NCBI GenBank assembly: GCA_034509495.1
Contig: CM067508.1
Span: 23,357,533 to 23,421,532, forward strand
DNA from: Acestrorhynchus altus
Taxonomy: Eukaryota > Chordata > Actinopteri > Characiformes > Acestrorhynchidae
DNA: 64,000 nucleotides
Direction: 5' to 3'
In this document: positions 22,150 through 33,226 of the stretch, piece after piece
Numbering within the stretch: the first letter of the stretch is position 1
How the letters are laid out: every line of letters starts with the position of its first letter
Translations under genes and position numbers: made by a program
Notes under the pieces: model-generated
What the model saw: the letters and a program-made list of their open reading frames with translations, nothing else
Told to the model about the DNA's origin: nothing
Databases searched by the model: none

Positions 22150-22365
22150 TTGGTAACTCATGAATTTTTTTTACATAGCCAGACATTTTCCTTGGTGGTT
22201 GGAAAATTTAATTTTTGTCTCATCTGACCATATGTATGACTCCATGCCACATTCACCCTGTGTCTACAGCTTCAACTTCGTGGGCATCCACATCTCTGAA
22301 TTTCTTTCTTGGACAGTAGTACCTCACATCTGGTATAGAAGGTGTAGCAGCATCTTTACTTCCTG
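22150..22365 (-). pseudogene. Tc1-like transposase fragment
   Basis: TGGTTGGAAAATTTAATTTT followed by TGTCTCATCTGACCATA is the reverse complement of the segment encoding the first catalytic motif region of many fish Tc1 elements (WSDE, then KF.L...). Short, stop-ridden and truncated on the right by an (ATCT)n tract. Confidence 0.55.
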
Positions 22366-22377
22366 AGGAGAAAGATG

Positions 22378-22384
22378 TCTATCC

Positions 22385-22447
<63 letters not shown>
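22378..22447. repeat. (ATCT)n microsatellite
   Basis: About 17 tetranucleotide units lying exactly between two unrelated Tc1-like fragments. Confidence 0.98.
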
Positions 22448-22600
22448 AAGAAAATGTGTGGGGTACCATGAGTCCTGTATCAATAGTGAAACATCCTGAG
22501 ACCATTCATGTGTGGGGTTACTTCTCACCCAGGGGAGTGAACACTGCCATGAATAAGGAAGCTTCCAGGACCAACTTTAAATGTATGTATTTCTTAAATA
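22448..22600 (+). pseudogene. Tc1/mariner-like transposase fragment
   Basis: The plus frame reads SIVKHPETIHVWGYFSPRGV followed by TAMNKEASRTNF. This matches the central region (V.HP.T..VWG.FS..GVG...NTAMNK) of a fish Tc1/mariner-like family, with about eight residues deleted before NTAMNK. Its 5' side is cut by the (ATCT)n tract. Confidence 0.65.
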
Positions 22601-22817
22601 AAAAAAAGATAAGTTAAGAAAGTGTCACAGAGTAAGAATTTGTGAATTACTCAATTTTGTCAGAGAATGCCAGATAGAACTTTATAGTTCAAAGAAGCTC
22701 ATGTGCAAATTGTGCAAATGTTACAAAATGTGTTTGTACATTTTAGTCATAAATTTGTTTTTAAAAATATTTTTGAGACATTTGTTACATTTATGCTACA
22801 TTATGTTCATTCATTCA
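22601..22817. other. Unassigned short stretch
   Basis: 22,660-22,690 (AGATAGAACTTTATAGTTCAAAG) is nearly repeated at 38,993-39,017, hinting at a further small repeat family. Nothing else seen. Confidence 0.4.
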
Positions 22818-23972
22818 TAGTCGGACCTCAGATCCAGGTGGAGCCCTGGTTGTGGAACATTGGACCAGCTCTACACTCTCAGGGGAATCCTAGAGGTTTC
22901 ATGGGAGTTTGCCCAACCGGTCTACATGTGCTTTGTGGATCTGGAGAAGGCATTCGACCGTGTCTCTCGGGGAGCCCTGTGGGGGATACTCCGGGAGTAT
23001 GGGGTATCAGGCCCTTTTATACAGGCTATTAGGTCCCTGTACGACCGGTGTCAGAGCTTGGTCTGCATTGCAGGCAATAAGTGAAGCTTGTTTCCGGTGA
23101 GAGTTGGACTCCGCCAAGGCTGCCCTTTGTCACCGATTCTGTTCATAACTATTATGGACAGGATTTCTAGGCACAGCCAAGGAGTGAGGGGATCCGTCTC
23201 TGTGACCGTAGGGTCACGTCTCTGCTGTTTGCGGATAATATGGCCCTGTTGGCTTCATCGGGTTGTGATCTACAGCTTTCACTGGAGCAGTTTGTAGCCG
23301 AGTGCGAAGCGGCCAGGATGAGGATCAATGCCTCCAAATCTGAGGCCATGGTCTTGAGCCGGAAACAGATAGAGTGCCTTCTCCAGGTCATGGATGAGGT
23401 CCTTCTACAAGTGGAGGAGTTTACGTATCTGGGAAAACTGGAGCAGGATATCAACAGGTGGATTGGTGCAGCATCAGCAGTGATGTGGACGCTGTACTGG
23501 TCCGTAGTGGTGAAAAGAGAGCTGAGTCAAAAGGCGAAGCTCTCGATTTACCAGTCGATCTATGTCCCTACCCTCATCTATGGTCATGAGCTTTGGGTCA
23601 TGACTGAAAGAACGAGATCTTGGATACAAGCAGCTGAAATGAATTTTCTCCACAGGGTGGCTGGGCTCTCCCTTAGAGATAGGGTGAGAAGCTCAGTCAT
23701 CCATCGTAAAGCCGCTGCTCCTCCATGTCAAGAGGAGCCAGTTGGGGTGGCTCAGGCATCTAGTGAGGATGCCTCCTGGATGCCTCCCTGGTGAGGTGTA
23801 CTGGGCACGCCCCACCAGGAGAAGACCCAATGGAAGACCCAGGACACGCTGGAGAGACTATGTTTCTCGGCTGACCTGGGAATGCCTTGGGGTTCCCCAA
23901 GAAGAACTGGACCAAGTGGCTGGGGACACAACCCCAGATGAAGCCGCAGAAAATTGATGGATGGATGGATGG
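22818..23972 (+). mobile_element. Rex3/RTE-like LINE, 5' truncated
   Basis: The plus strand encodes the C-terminal half of a reverse transcriptase in pieces: LDQLYTLRGILEVSWEFAQP and FVDLEKAFDRVSRG, then VGLRQGCPLSPILF (frame change near 23,084), then SLLFADNMALL (23,222-23,248), INASKSEAMVLSRK, YLPGK-like text, KAKLSIYQSIYVPTLIYGHE, RVAGLSLRDRVRSS, and after another shift LRHLVRMPPGCLP and GRPRTRWRDYVSRL. The catalytic FADD box is FADN. The element ends in a (GATG)n tail at 23,956-23,972, a hallmark I associate with Rex3. A start inside the RT is the usual 5' truncation. Family name moderately sure; non-LTR RT certain. Confidence 0.88.
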
Positions 23973-24079
23973 AAGTTACAGAGACTGTCTTATCGAGAGC
24001 ATATTATGGGTAAGACATAGCAAATACATAGTGCCAATTAACCTACTTGTTCAAGGCTTTCCTTCCTGACATTACAATA

Positions 24080-24400
24080 GTAAGTACTAGTACATGCCTA
24101 CTGTAGTGCATGCAAAGTCAGCCACTGCCTCTTTTCGAACTGCTGCCGATGCAGTATCGCCAGGCAGCCCACAGACTTGAGGAAAGTGCTGGGTCCACAT
24201 CTCTGTTGCACCATGTAACAGAAACCTGCACTAGGCAGCATCACATTTGTAAGGATGAGTCCATCTACTCACCCAGAGACTGTGTTCCCTCAGACTCCAG
24301 CTGATGACAAGGCAATATGGCTTGGGGTTCAAAAGCACCACTCATGGACCGTAGTAGCTCAACAATACTCAACCACTCAACCACTCGGTACATTATGAAT
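24080..24400. repeat. Unclassified repeat-like segment
   Basis: A GC-richer stretch (24,110-24,380) with open but motif-free frames. I suspect a moderately repeated element but could not name it. Confidence 0.3.
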
Positions 24401-24699
24401 GGAGCATTATCATGTGGCCACCTGATGCAAACATTCAGATAGAAACAAACTAATGTTTATTACTGTCCAGATAATGAAACAAATGTGCAAAAATGTGCTC
24501 TTTCCATGATAAACCTCTCCAATGTGAAAAGCGCTGTTGTCAAAAGGTGGTGTTTCCATTTCACCGGAGTATTCATGCTTGTTAATCTCAAAGTTCATGT
24601 GGCAATGATGTTGAAGAGAAGTCTCAAACCATTATATTTAAACACAATAATTATTCAAAGCTTCACACACCGTTCCTATATTTTATTTGCATTGTAAAG

Positions 24700-25340
24700 C
24701 ATTTATATATTCATGAAAAATAAATCCTCTTGGCCGCACTGAGGCCAATATTACTTTCAGTAGCCTTTTCACTCTGCTGCCTCCAGCTCATTTGAGATAC
24801 ATCAAGTAAAACAGTTACTTTCCTGGAGCACCTTCATGATATTCCTCCAAAAAATGCTGCTCAACTTTAGGCTTAATCAACATTGAGGCCCTCTGCATCA
24901 GACTTTATGACCTGGGAATAAAGCTTAACTACCACAGAAGAAAAGACTTTCATCCTGAGTTGAGAAAGGATAATAATAATGTGCATCTGATAAGAGGAAA
25001 TCATATAGATAAGAACTAAAACATTCACCCCAAGAGACAGTCAAATAATTACAATCACTGATCTCCATAATGAGAATTAATGCTTTTAAATGGAGTCATT
25101 AACACTTGCTGCGCTCCTATGCTGAGTTTAAATCATACAGCAAAGTCGTTAAGCTGCCCTTTAGCTTTTGGCACTCTCGCAGTGCTGGAGAGCCGACTGT
25201 GCATACGGAGAATGGAAAGGTTACAGAGAGATCACAACCAATCAGGATCACTGCCGTTGTAGTCTGCAGGCATGCACTTGTCATGACTTTGTTGAAGCCA
25301 GCATTCAGAAGGCCCTGAAGGCAGACACTCACCCTTCACA
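24700..25340. other. CNE-like noncoding block
   Basis: No transposon or exon signature. Several TAAT cores occur (for example near 25,048-25,110) in mixed-composition unique sequence. It may be cis-regulatory; this is inference only. Confidence 0.25.
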
Positions 25341-25700
25341 TGTGGTTAAATGTGTGCATGGACGTGCATATGCACATGCAGCAGGGAAGGCGACTCTATA
25401 CTTTAATCCAGATGTTTCCAAGCCAATGTACATTTAACTCTACAACTACCACCCATGACTTCACCCATGACACATATGATATCCTGGTGAAGCAAAGAAG
25501 AAAGCTTGGTTTAAGAAATTAAGCCAATTCAATTTAGGATTTTTTCAAAACAAGTATAAAAATATGCTGAACATACTTATGTATGTTATAATGAGAACTG
25601 ACTGTTCTGGCTACAAGATCTTATTTGTTCTGTATCCAGTGTTTGCTTCAAAACTGCAAGAACTTATGCGGTCAGTATCTTTTCTGCTATATCCTGATTA
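25341..25700. other. Unassigned sequence
   Basis: No gene or classified repeat recognised. Confidence 0.5.
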
Positions 25701-25704
25701 GGGA

Positions 25705-25862
25705 CATGGTGGATACTGGAGTACTCAGAGAAAGCCCATGCAGACAGAGGGAGAACACACAAAACTCCTTACAGACAGTGACCTGTGAAGGGATTGAACC
25801 CAAAAACTCCAGGCTCCTGGAGCTGTGGGACTCATGCTCTACCTATGGAGCCACCCGGCTAG
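25705..25862 (-). repeat. tRNA-derived SINE
   Basis: The minus strand begins AGCCGGGTGGCTCCATAGGT and continues into AGAGCATGAGTCC, a pol III A-box-like region. GGTTCAATCCC follows as a B box (near 25,795-25,805), then the SINE body (TGTCTGTAAGGAGTTTTGTG, GTTCTCCCTCTGTCTGC, a TACTCCAGTATCC-like block). This order is that of common fish tRNA-related SINEs. Diverged, with no clear tail. Confidence 0.7.
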
Positions 25863-25867
25863 GTTAC

Positions 25868-25999
25868 TGTCTCGATTCCCTAAACCTGCAGGACATGACT
25901 GAAGAGCCCTTGAGCAAGGCACTTAACTCCCCAACTACTGCCCAGGCACTGTGGATAGGGATGCCCACTGTTCTGGAAACATGTGCTCACTGTCCCCTC

Positions 26000-26040
<41 letters not shown>
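25868..26040 (+). repeat. SINE-like repeat S2, copy 1, ending in (GT)n
   Basis: It shares blocks with the reverse complement of 57,395-57,560: CATGACTGAAG, CCCTTGAGCAAGGCACTTAA, then GGGCACTGTGGATAGGG-like text and ACACTAGTG. The (GT)n tract at 26,004-26,039 is the variable tail end. Confidence 0.65.
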
Positions 26041-26608
26041 TGCTTGAATGGGTAAAATATAGAGGACAAATTATTGAGTGTGCAAGCACAGTGGATCTAT
26101 ATGCACATTTACACTCCTATGCACATTTACACAGAGTGACATATGAAAAGGTTCCTTATTTAGAAGGATTCTATATTTTTAATAAAATGCAAATGAAAAT
26201 ATCACTTAAGTTAGTAATGGGGTACAATGACTTACTGATTTTTCTCACCCCTGACAGTTTAATATTCACATAATCCTCATTTCCTGGAAACAGAAAGGGC
26301 TTCTTTTTCTGTAGTGGCAAAAGAAAAATAGCTCAATCAGAAAACTGATGGTGTGATACATTCTCTTGGAACCTTCTTTTTGAGTCCCAGCAATCAATCT
26401 ATCTAACCTTCAAATGCTGTCACTCTCCACTGAGGAGTCATACAAGGTCATTTTACCTCCAGAATCTGCTATGATTTTCTTCCACTTCTACCATGTTTTA
26501 AACTACACAGGGGTTGTATGTAGCACACGTTCAGCACACTGTACAAATGCAAATTCAGGACAAATTCAAATAACTGTTTAAAAAGCTTTTTAAATTGAAC
26601 TCAGCTTA
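26041..26608. other. Unassigned sequence
   Basis: No gene or classified repeat recognised. Confidence 0.5.
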
Positions 26609-26616
26609 GTTTAGTC

Positions 26617-26809
26617 CAGTGTTTCTAAAACTCAGTCCTGGTAACTCTCTGACCTGCATATTTAATAGATTACCTGCCCTAAAACTCACTATATGTAAAT
26701 AATGAGCACATTAACAATCCCTTTCAGAGTTCAGAGATTGTGTTAAAGCAGAGAATTCTCTAAAATATGCAGGGCAGGTGGTGCACCAGGACCAGGTTTG
26801 AGAAGAATG
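26617..26809. mobile_element. hAT-type MITE with 8-bp target duplication
   Basis: A 193-bp element with imperfect terminal inverted repeats: left CAGTGTTTCTAAAACTCAGT continuing CCTGG, right end in reverse CATTCTTCTCAAACCTGGTC continuing CTGG. Further matching CCTGCATATTT blocks lie inside each arm. It is flanked by an exact 8-bp direct repeat GTTTAGTC (26,609-26,616 and 26,810-26,817). CAG-type ends plus an 8-bp duplication indicate hAT mobilisation. Confidence 0.85.
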
Positions 26810-26829
26810 GTTTAGTCAAATGTTCCCCA

Positions 26830-27825
26830 AACTCAAATTTTTACTTCTTGGTTTGGTTAACAAACTGAAACTTCAAAGTAGTAAATCAGCAAATGAGCTA
26901 ATTTCTAGGATTTTGTCCATTTTGTTTACTGTTTATTGCCATTCGAGGGATAGTATAATCCTCTCTTGTGATGGCGTACTTCTAACAAGCAGATGAGAAT
27001 AAATGGTGAACTAATTGGGGGGGAAGTGCCACATCTAAACATTCTGACAAATGTTTAATCAATTTCAAATGCAGCACATTTACAGATTTTGATTATTGAT
27101 TTACCGCCTGAGATGCAGCAGTTAATGATGTAAGTAGGAAACGTTTGACTAAATTGTGTTGAGTTGATGTTCTCTTACCAGTTACTTTATCATTGTAAGT
27201 CAGTCTGGCATTGTAAGTTAATGTGCAGTGCATTGCAGTACAGTGCTCTCTGAGTATGCATTCTTAACTGCTGACATTTACATCAAAACAGGGGCAATGA
27301 CAGTTTTCTGCAATGGAAAATAATTTAACGTTTTTCTTTTTTATATTTAATCAGATAAATAAAACATTCAGGTATTAGAACTCCAAATGTGTGTGTGTAT
27401 GTGTGTGTGTGTGTGTGGCACACATACTTATACTACACGTGCCACGTCTCTTGCCACATCTGACTTTTGTCAGCACTAAATACAAACTGCATGTGTAAAC
27501 TGTGCATTGGTCTTTGTGTTGACCTCAGGGTAGAAAGATGACTTAATCATTTATAGACATCTCGTTATGTGCATGAATGCTGACTACTCCTCATCACGCT
27601 ATCCCTGCTCATGCAAAGTACAGCACTACACACATGGGAAAGAACTTGGTCAGCTCAGATTATGATGTTGGAAGCAAATCACAAAAAGCTTGGATTTGCA
27701 CTAAAGAACTTGACCTGTGGTTACAATAAAGTCTAGGAAATGAGCTAAATATTCAGAATGTTTGTGTATTTTATACAGAGTGGAACTTCTAGATATTAGA
27801 TATATTTTTGCATACATTAGTGCAT
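26830..27825. other. Unassigned sequence with short (GT)n at 27,388-27,417
   Basis: No coding signature. 27,000-27,160 is repeat-free, mixed-composition sequence. Confidence 0.45.
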
Positions 27826-27829
27826 CTCA

Positions 27830-28600
27830 AAAAAACTGTACTGCATTAAAAAGCTCATTTGTGATACCAATTCCATTCAATTCTAATCTATTAGAATATA
27901 TCTCTAATTACAGTATTAACTTAAAAAAGCAGGTTCTTCACAACCGATTTCTACAAAAACACTCTGGGATGAATGGCAGGCCATGAACATATAGAGCAGA
28001 AAGCAAGAGGCCTTTGCTCAGTTCTGCTCAGTTGGCCAGTTTCAGGCTGTTCACAAATGGAAATGTTATATCTGGTCAGATGAACCTGGTTTCTGCCTGT
28101 ATGTGAATGATGCTAGGCATCATGTTCATTGTAGACCTCAGGAAGCTTGCAATGAGAACTGCATGCAAGGTGTGGATCAGTCTGAGGCTCTGTGATGATC
28201 TGAAGAAACTGATCCTTTGATTAAAGTGACAGTAAATTTGAATAACAATGCCTACATATCAACCATACAATGCCTGCTGGACAACCAGGTTTTGCCTTTT
28301 ACTCACCATCTTACAGAGGAACATAACATTCCTTTCTGTGTACTCCAAGATAACAATTCACATGCTCACAGAGCTGCAAATGTGACAGACTGGCATGATG
28401 AACAGGAGCATTCACACATGTGGACTGGCCTGCAAAATTGTCAAATTTTAATCCTCTTGAAATTCTGTTGGGACTTCCTGGAACAGTGAATGAAACACTA
28501 GGGAAGGTGTTCATGAAATCTGACTGAACAGAACAATTTTTTAATGGGCCAAACGTGCCAAATCAAGTAACAGCTGCAAGCCTTAACAAATGTAAAAAAA
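27830..28600 (+). pseudogene. Tc1-like transposase pseudogene
   Basis: The clearest block (28,217-28,480) reads VTVNLNNNAYISTIQCLL, DNQVLPFTHHLTEEHNIPF, then LQDNNSHAHRAANVTDWHDE and a LNP.EI.WDFLE-like C-terminal motif. It corresponds to the second and third DDE motifs of a Tc1-like enzyme. Upstream (27,900-28,190) weaker text matches the first domain in shifted frames (a Y.WSDE..FCLYV-like run around 28,075-28,110). The aspartate of the second motif is asparagine. Both inverted ends are gone. Confidence 0.75.
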
Positions 28601-28604
28601 AAAA

Positions 28605-29580
28605 AAATGCATGGAAATCATTATAATATTTTTTTATATTATTTTAATGTTTTAAACATCAGTAGTTTAACCTAGACTTTTATAATTCTATTCTCCAAAA
28701 AATGGATCAATAATGCAAATTAAGAATTAATTTTAAAAATAATTATTTAAGAATTAATTAAAAAAATAAAAAATATTTTTCATGAATGACTAAAAAATAA
28801 GACATTAAACCATAATAATTAATTGATACAATAAAATAATTATTGCTATGAATAATTGTTAAGAATAATACTAAATTTTTTAGTATTAAAAAAACTTTTT
28901 TATGAACAATGGAATTGGACAGGTTTTATTTTTTCATTTTTATTAAATGTTTAAACAATATATTACCTTCCCCAAATATTACTGTTATCACTGTGACAGG
29001 TGGGGATAGGTTTCGGTAAAGGTAAAACATGTTTATGTCATTTCCTTGGAACAGCAGAGTGACGGAAACATGTGTCAGCCATGAGAAAAGTTTGATATTT
29101 TGATATCTGGAAAATTTTTGTTTAATCATGTATTCCTGTAAGTTTATTAAGTGTCATATCATTACTGCAATATTTTACAAAACAAAATAAAATCTTCACA
29201 TTATCTTATTTATATGTGCATCTTGTTATTTATGTAAGGGAATCTAAGAACTTGGGCTTTTCTCCTGCTAATTAAAATTGTTAGCACCACAAAACGTTAC
29301 CTTGTGGAACTTTTGGAGGATCTTCAGTTTGAGAGAAACCTCTTAAGGTGCCTCAAGGAACCTTCAAGAAACAGACGTTCTTTTATTGCTTGATGCATCT
29401 TAAGAAATTTCTCCAAGATTTCAAACTGAACTGGTGTTTTTTTTTTGTTGTTGTTGTTTTACCAGCATCATTTTCTTAAAAATTCACTTTTTTATTATGA
29501 TGAGATGAGTAGACAGCTCCAAAAAAATACAGGCAAAAGGAAAGTTAAGCCTCTGAAATTATCTAGATTTCTGCACTAAA
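28605..29580. other. Very AT-rich sequence
   Basis: Long A/T and TAAT-like runs. No gene or named repeat seen. Confidence 0.5.
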
Positions 29581-29585
29581 ATATA

Positions 29586-30845
29586 CAGTGAAGCCTGTAA
29601 TTAGTCTTACTTCTAGCAAATTTTGACATAAGTTACTTTTATTCAACTAGCAAAATTGTTCTGACTGAAAATGACACAAGCATCACTCAGAAGATATGAA
29701 GATAAGAGGCATCATTGTGGGGAAAAAAAAATCCCAGTGTTTATTTACATTAGAACAAAAAGTGTCATGTCCAAAATAATTCATTCCCTTCTCAATAATC
29801 AATAGAAAACCTTTAACTGGCCATTCCAGCAATCAAATGCTTCCTATTATTGCTGATCAGCTTTTGGCATGTTGTCACTGGTATTTTTGTTCATTAATAT
29901 TTAGCAATAAGCTTCAACTCTTTCATTTTGGAGGGTGTCCTTGCCATCAATCTAAACTTTAGCCTATATCTATATATCTATCTATCTATCTATATATATA
30001 TATATTTTTTTTTTATTTATTTATTTTTTTAACTATTTGTTCACCATGTTTGCTGTGTGTTTTGGGTCATTGTCATATTGAACTGCCCAATGTATTGTTC
30101 TTTTTCATGCTTACTATGATTAGCTTTCCTGGTCAATTGGCTGAAAACAATCCCCCCAAATCATTAGGTTCCCACCACTGTGTTTGACAGTGGGGATGGT
30201 ATTCTTAAGGTTGGAAGCTTCTCCTTTTTCATACCAAATGAAGGATATATCATTGTGGCCAAACAATTCAAAGTTTTTTCATATGACCATTAAATAGAGT
30301 ACAACATGCGCATTTGCAAAGGCCAAGCAGGCTTTTGTGTGCCTGGAGAAGTGGCATGTTCCTTGGTCTATGTCCATGGAACCCAGCAGTGTGCAGTGTC
30401 TGTTGGACTGTCTGCCTTCAGATGTTGCCACCTGCAGATTGTTTAGGAAGGTCTTGTTGGTGATTCTTTTTTTCACCTCTCTCACTGGTCACTGGTCTCA
30501 CTGGTCAGCACATATGTCATTTTTGACTTCTGACCACATACTCTGAGATTTTCTGCAGTGTGGAACATCATGTATTATTTAATAGTTCTTTGCACTGTAG
30601 CCACTGGAACTTGAAAAAAATTAGACATGGCCTTTTAGCACTTTCCTGATTTGTGAATAGCCACAATGTGCAGCCACAGGTCCTTAGTGAGCTCCTTTGT
30701 CTTATCCATTACTGCCCCCAAAGAAACCATCATCTTTTTATCTTCTGGGAGATGCCTATTTCATTTCAAGTCAAAAAAAGAATTGCTGGTTGAATAAAAG
30801 CAAATCAAAATTTGCCAGGGGTATGACTTATTTTGGGCTTCACTG
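29586..30845 (-). mobile_element. Near full-length Tc1-like element with TIRs and TA sites
   Basis: The element is bounded by TA at 29,584-29,585 and 30,846-30,847. The left end CAGTGAAGCCTGTAATTAGT and the reverse complement of the right end CAGTGAAGCCCAAAATAAGT continue as inverted repeats for about 65 bp (both contain a GCAAATTTTGA block and a CTTTTATTCAAC block). Length is 1,260 bp. The interior encodes, on the minus strand, a transposase beginning MDKTKELTKDLWLHIVAIHK (from about 30,712), with FQVPVATVQRTIK of the paired-like domain, a VKHSGGN-type first-motif region and QYDNDPKHT, where the catalytic aspartate is kept. Stops and frameshifts make it inactive. A (TATC)n tract near 29,970-30,005 interrupts it. 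Confidence 0.9.
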
Positions 30846-30911
30846 TACATACACCATATTAGTTAATATATAATTAAATAAAAATATATTTCTGAAAAAT
30901 AATATATTTAT

Positions 30912-30938
30912 ACACACACACACACACACACACACACC
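30912..30938. repeat. Short (CA)n microsatellite
   Basis: About 26 bp of CA dinucleotide. Confidence 0.95.
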
Positions 30939-31171
30939 CTGCAGCACTATGAAAAGATGAAGCTGCATAGTCAGGTAGATCTGGCTCTGGCTTCTCCCAG
31001 TGCAGTGCCTCTCATTCATATCAGTGTGTGTCGATGACTCCTGCATACCAAACACACACACTACAAAGAGCTGTCAACACTTCAAGCAAGACTTTGCCTG
31101 AAATCCAAAACAGCAATCCAGCAAATATGAGATGAGAGTTGGCCTCGCTCTCCCTTCCTCTTTTGCATCAC

Positions 31172-31173
<2 letters not shown>

Positions 31174-31229
<56 letters not shown>
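31174..31229. repeat. (GA)n microsatellite
   Basis: About 56 bp of uninterrupted GA. Confidence 0.98.
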
Positions 31230-31232
<3 letters not shown>

Positions 31233-31234
31233 TA

Positions 31235-32207
31235 TAAGTATGCAAAGAAAAGGTCTTTGTTAAAAGAGCTTGTATTCAGAAACCTCAAGCTGAAAGAAGT
31301 CCTCAGTATTTGTCCACACAAGAGAAGCTCTACTGGTGTAGGTTCCTGTACTGAAGAACGTAAAAAGTCCTTGAAAAGGCTGGTGACACCATGGAGTGTG
31401 GCTCCACCTTGACTTCTTATCACCTACAGTTTATTCAGCACTTATCTGAGGAGTGTGTCACTGTTGAAATGGTGTGACTCATAACTGCTGGCTGGGAGTC
31501 TAGTGCTGTCCAACATTTAGGCTTTTGGCACTTTTTAGCACTTTTGTTAAATCTTGAAGTATGGATTAAGCACCAGTATTAATGAACAGATCTCAGAGAC
31601 AGAGGTTTGATTCAAAATGATGTGTTTTTTTTATTTCATGAGCTTTTTATCTTTGGGGTTTGTACCACAGTGCACTCCTTTGGCTGGGTAAACTGAGTGA
31701 AATACATATTATATCAAATTTAGAGTAAATATAGATTTTCTTTATGTGCAACATAAGTTTGTAACATATTGCAGAAGGGAACAGTGTTGCCATTCAATTA
31801 AATAAATCCATTAATCATAGCAAAATTCTGTGGGGTATAAAGCCCCCCAGCATTGGAACTGTTTTCTATGGAATGATAGTCCAATAGTTCTGGGATGTGT
31901 TGGGATGAGGTGGGTTTTTGATAATTTTACATCCTGACCGTACTAACACTTGTCATTGAAAATGATCAGAACCTCACAACATTCCTCCAAAATCTAGTAG
32001 AAAGTCTTCTCTGGAAAGTAGATACAGTTACAAAAGCATAATAAACTATTTTTAATAACCTTGATTTCAGCAGAAATAATGAACAGCCAGCTGTTGCAGT
32101 AATTGTAATGGATGAAGGACAACATCTGTCGCCTAAAGACAGGATTGTAAAAACAAACATGCATCTATCACAAGCTGTTCATTGGGTGAAGGTAGTTTTT
32201 TGGCCCC
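31235..32207. other. Unassigned sequence, possible 3' UTR at its right end
   Basis: No transposon signature. On the minus strand, an ATTAAA hexamer (a known variant poly(A) signal) lies at 32,051-32,056, about 150 nt past the stop of the candidate exon at 32,208-32,379. Confidence 0.3.
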
Positions 32208-32379
32208 TTACTTAATTATATCTGTGGCTCCACCTGCGTAGAACCCCAGGCTAAAGTCAACAGTGCTACTCTGAGACTTCAGAGTCAGTGAGAGCTTTAC
32301 AGGACTATACACGCTGTATGAGGAACAAATGTCCTGACCCCACCAGCTGAGTTTGACACTCTCAGTGGATGAAGACGGG
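32208..32379 (-). CDS. Candidate terminal host exon, unknown protein
   Basis: The minus strand shows a strong acceptor (polypyrimidine run ending TTTTTTTCAG at 32,389-32,380), then 172 nt that read open for 56 codons to TAA (32,210-32,208). The peptide includes SSSTESVKLSWWGQDICSSY, then VKLSLTLKS, and ends FYAGGATDIIK: a beta-strand-like, secreted-looking sequence with one cysteine and a paired tryptophan. The first base completes a split codon, so an upstream exon must end in phase 2. I do not recognise the family. It matches no transposon I know. Chance openness of this length is not negligible (several percent per frame), so the call rests on frame plus acceptor plus compatible upstream exons at 35.7 and 41.6 kb. 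Confidence 0.35.
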
Positions 32380-32735
32380 CTGAAAAAAATTGTGTAGGAG
32401 AGAAAAGGACACTATGATAAAAATGAGTCTTTGAGTGGATGGGTCAAAGTAGCAGTTCATTGTAGAGGGGAGCTGATGTCACAACCTGTCCTCCTTATGA
32501 GGCATGGCCAGTGTAACAGTATTAAGCATCATACTATATGGATTATGTAAGCCACGTACTATAGGGAAGCTGTAGACCATATACCATAGAGATAGTATAG
32601 ACCACAAACTAAAACGATTCTACAGGCCATATATTATATGGATGAAATATTTTGACATACACAGATCATCCATAACTTGTTTTTACATTTACATTTAATG
32701 TTATCAACCACTCCTAACATATATGATAACGTTAT
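32380..32735. other. Unassigned sequence
   Basis: No gene or classified repeat recognised; intronic if the neighbouring exon is real. Confidence 0.4.
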
Positions 32736-32739
32736 AGTT

Positions 32740-33226
32740 CTATAATTACAGACTGTAGTGCATATTTTTCTGCATACTTTCTTAGTCTACTGATCTTCAA
32801 TGGTCAGGACCCCGCAGGACCTCCAGAGAGCAGGTATTATGTGGGCAGTGGGTCATTATTAGCATTGCAATGACACTGATATGGCGCTGGTGTGTTAGTG
32901 TGTGTTGCAATAGGAAGAGTGGATCAGAGTTTTTAAACCCCTCAGAGTCAGTGGTGGACTGAGAATAGTCCACCAACCAGAAATATCTGGCCGACAGCTC
33001 TGACTTTACATCTACAAAGTGGACAGACTAGGCAGGACTGTAATATAGAGGACAGTGAGTGGCCACAGTGTTTACTCAGGCAACACTGCTAGTTTTTAGT
33101 CTGGTCCAATAATACCACGTACACCAACACCACCACAGTGCACGGAATAACCGACCACCACAATACTGCCTGCTCTAGGTGGATCGGAGAACATGGACAG
33201 TGAGGTGGTCATGATGTTATGATTGT
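32740..33226. mobile_element. Larger MITE, CATAACATTA-type family
   Basis: The blocks GATCTTCAATGGTCAGGACC, GGTGTGTTAGTGTGTGTTGC, GAGTGGATCAG, TGGACTGAGAATAGTCCACC, TCTGACTTTACATCTACAA and CAATACTGCCTGCTC run in the order known from a common fish foldback-like MITE. The right end GGTGGTCATGATGTTATG is the terminal motif shared with the elements at 7.1, 9.8 and 13.2 kb, though the last bases are lost. No coding. Confidence 0.7.
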
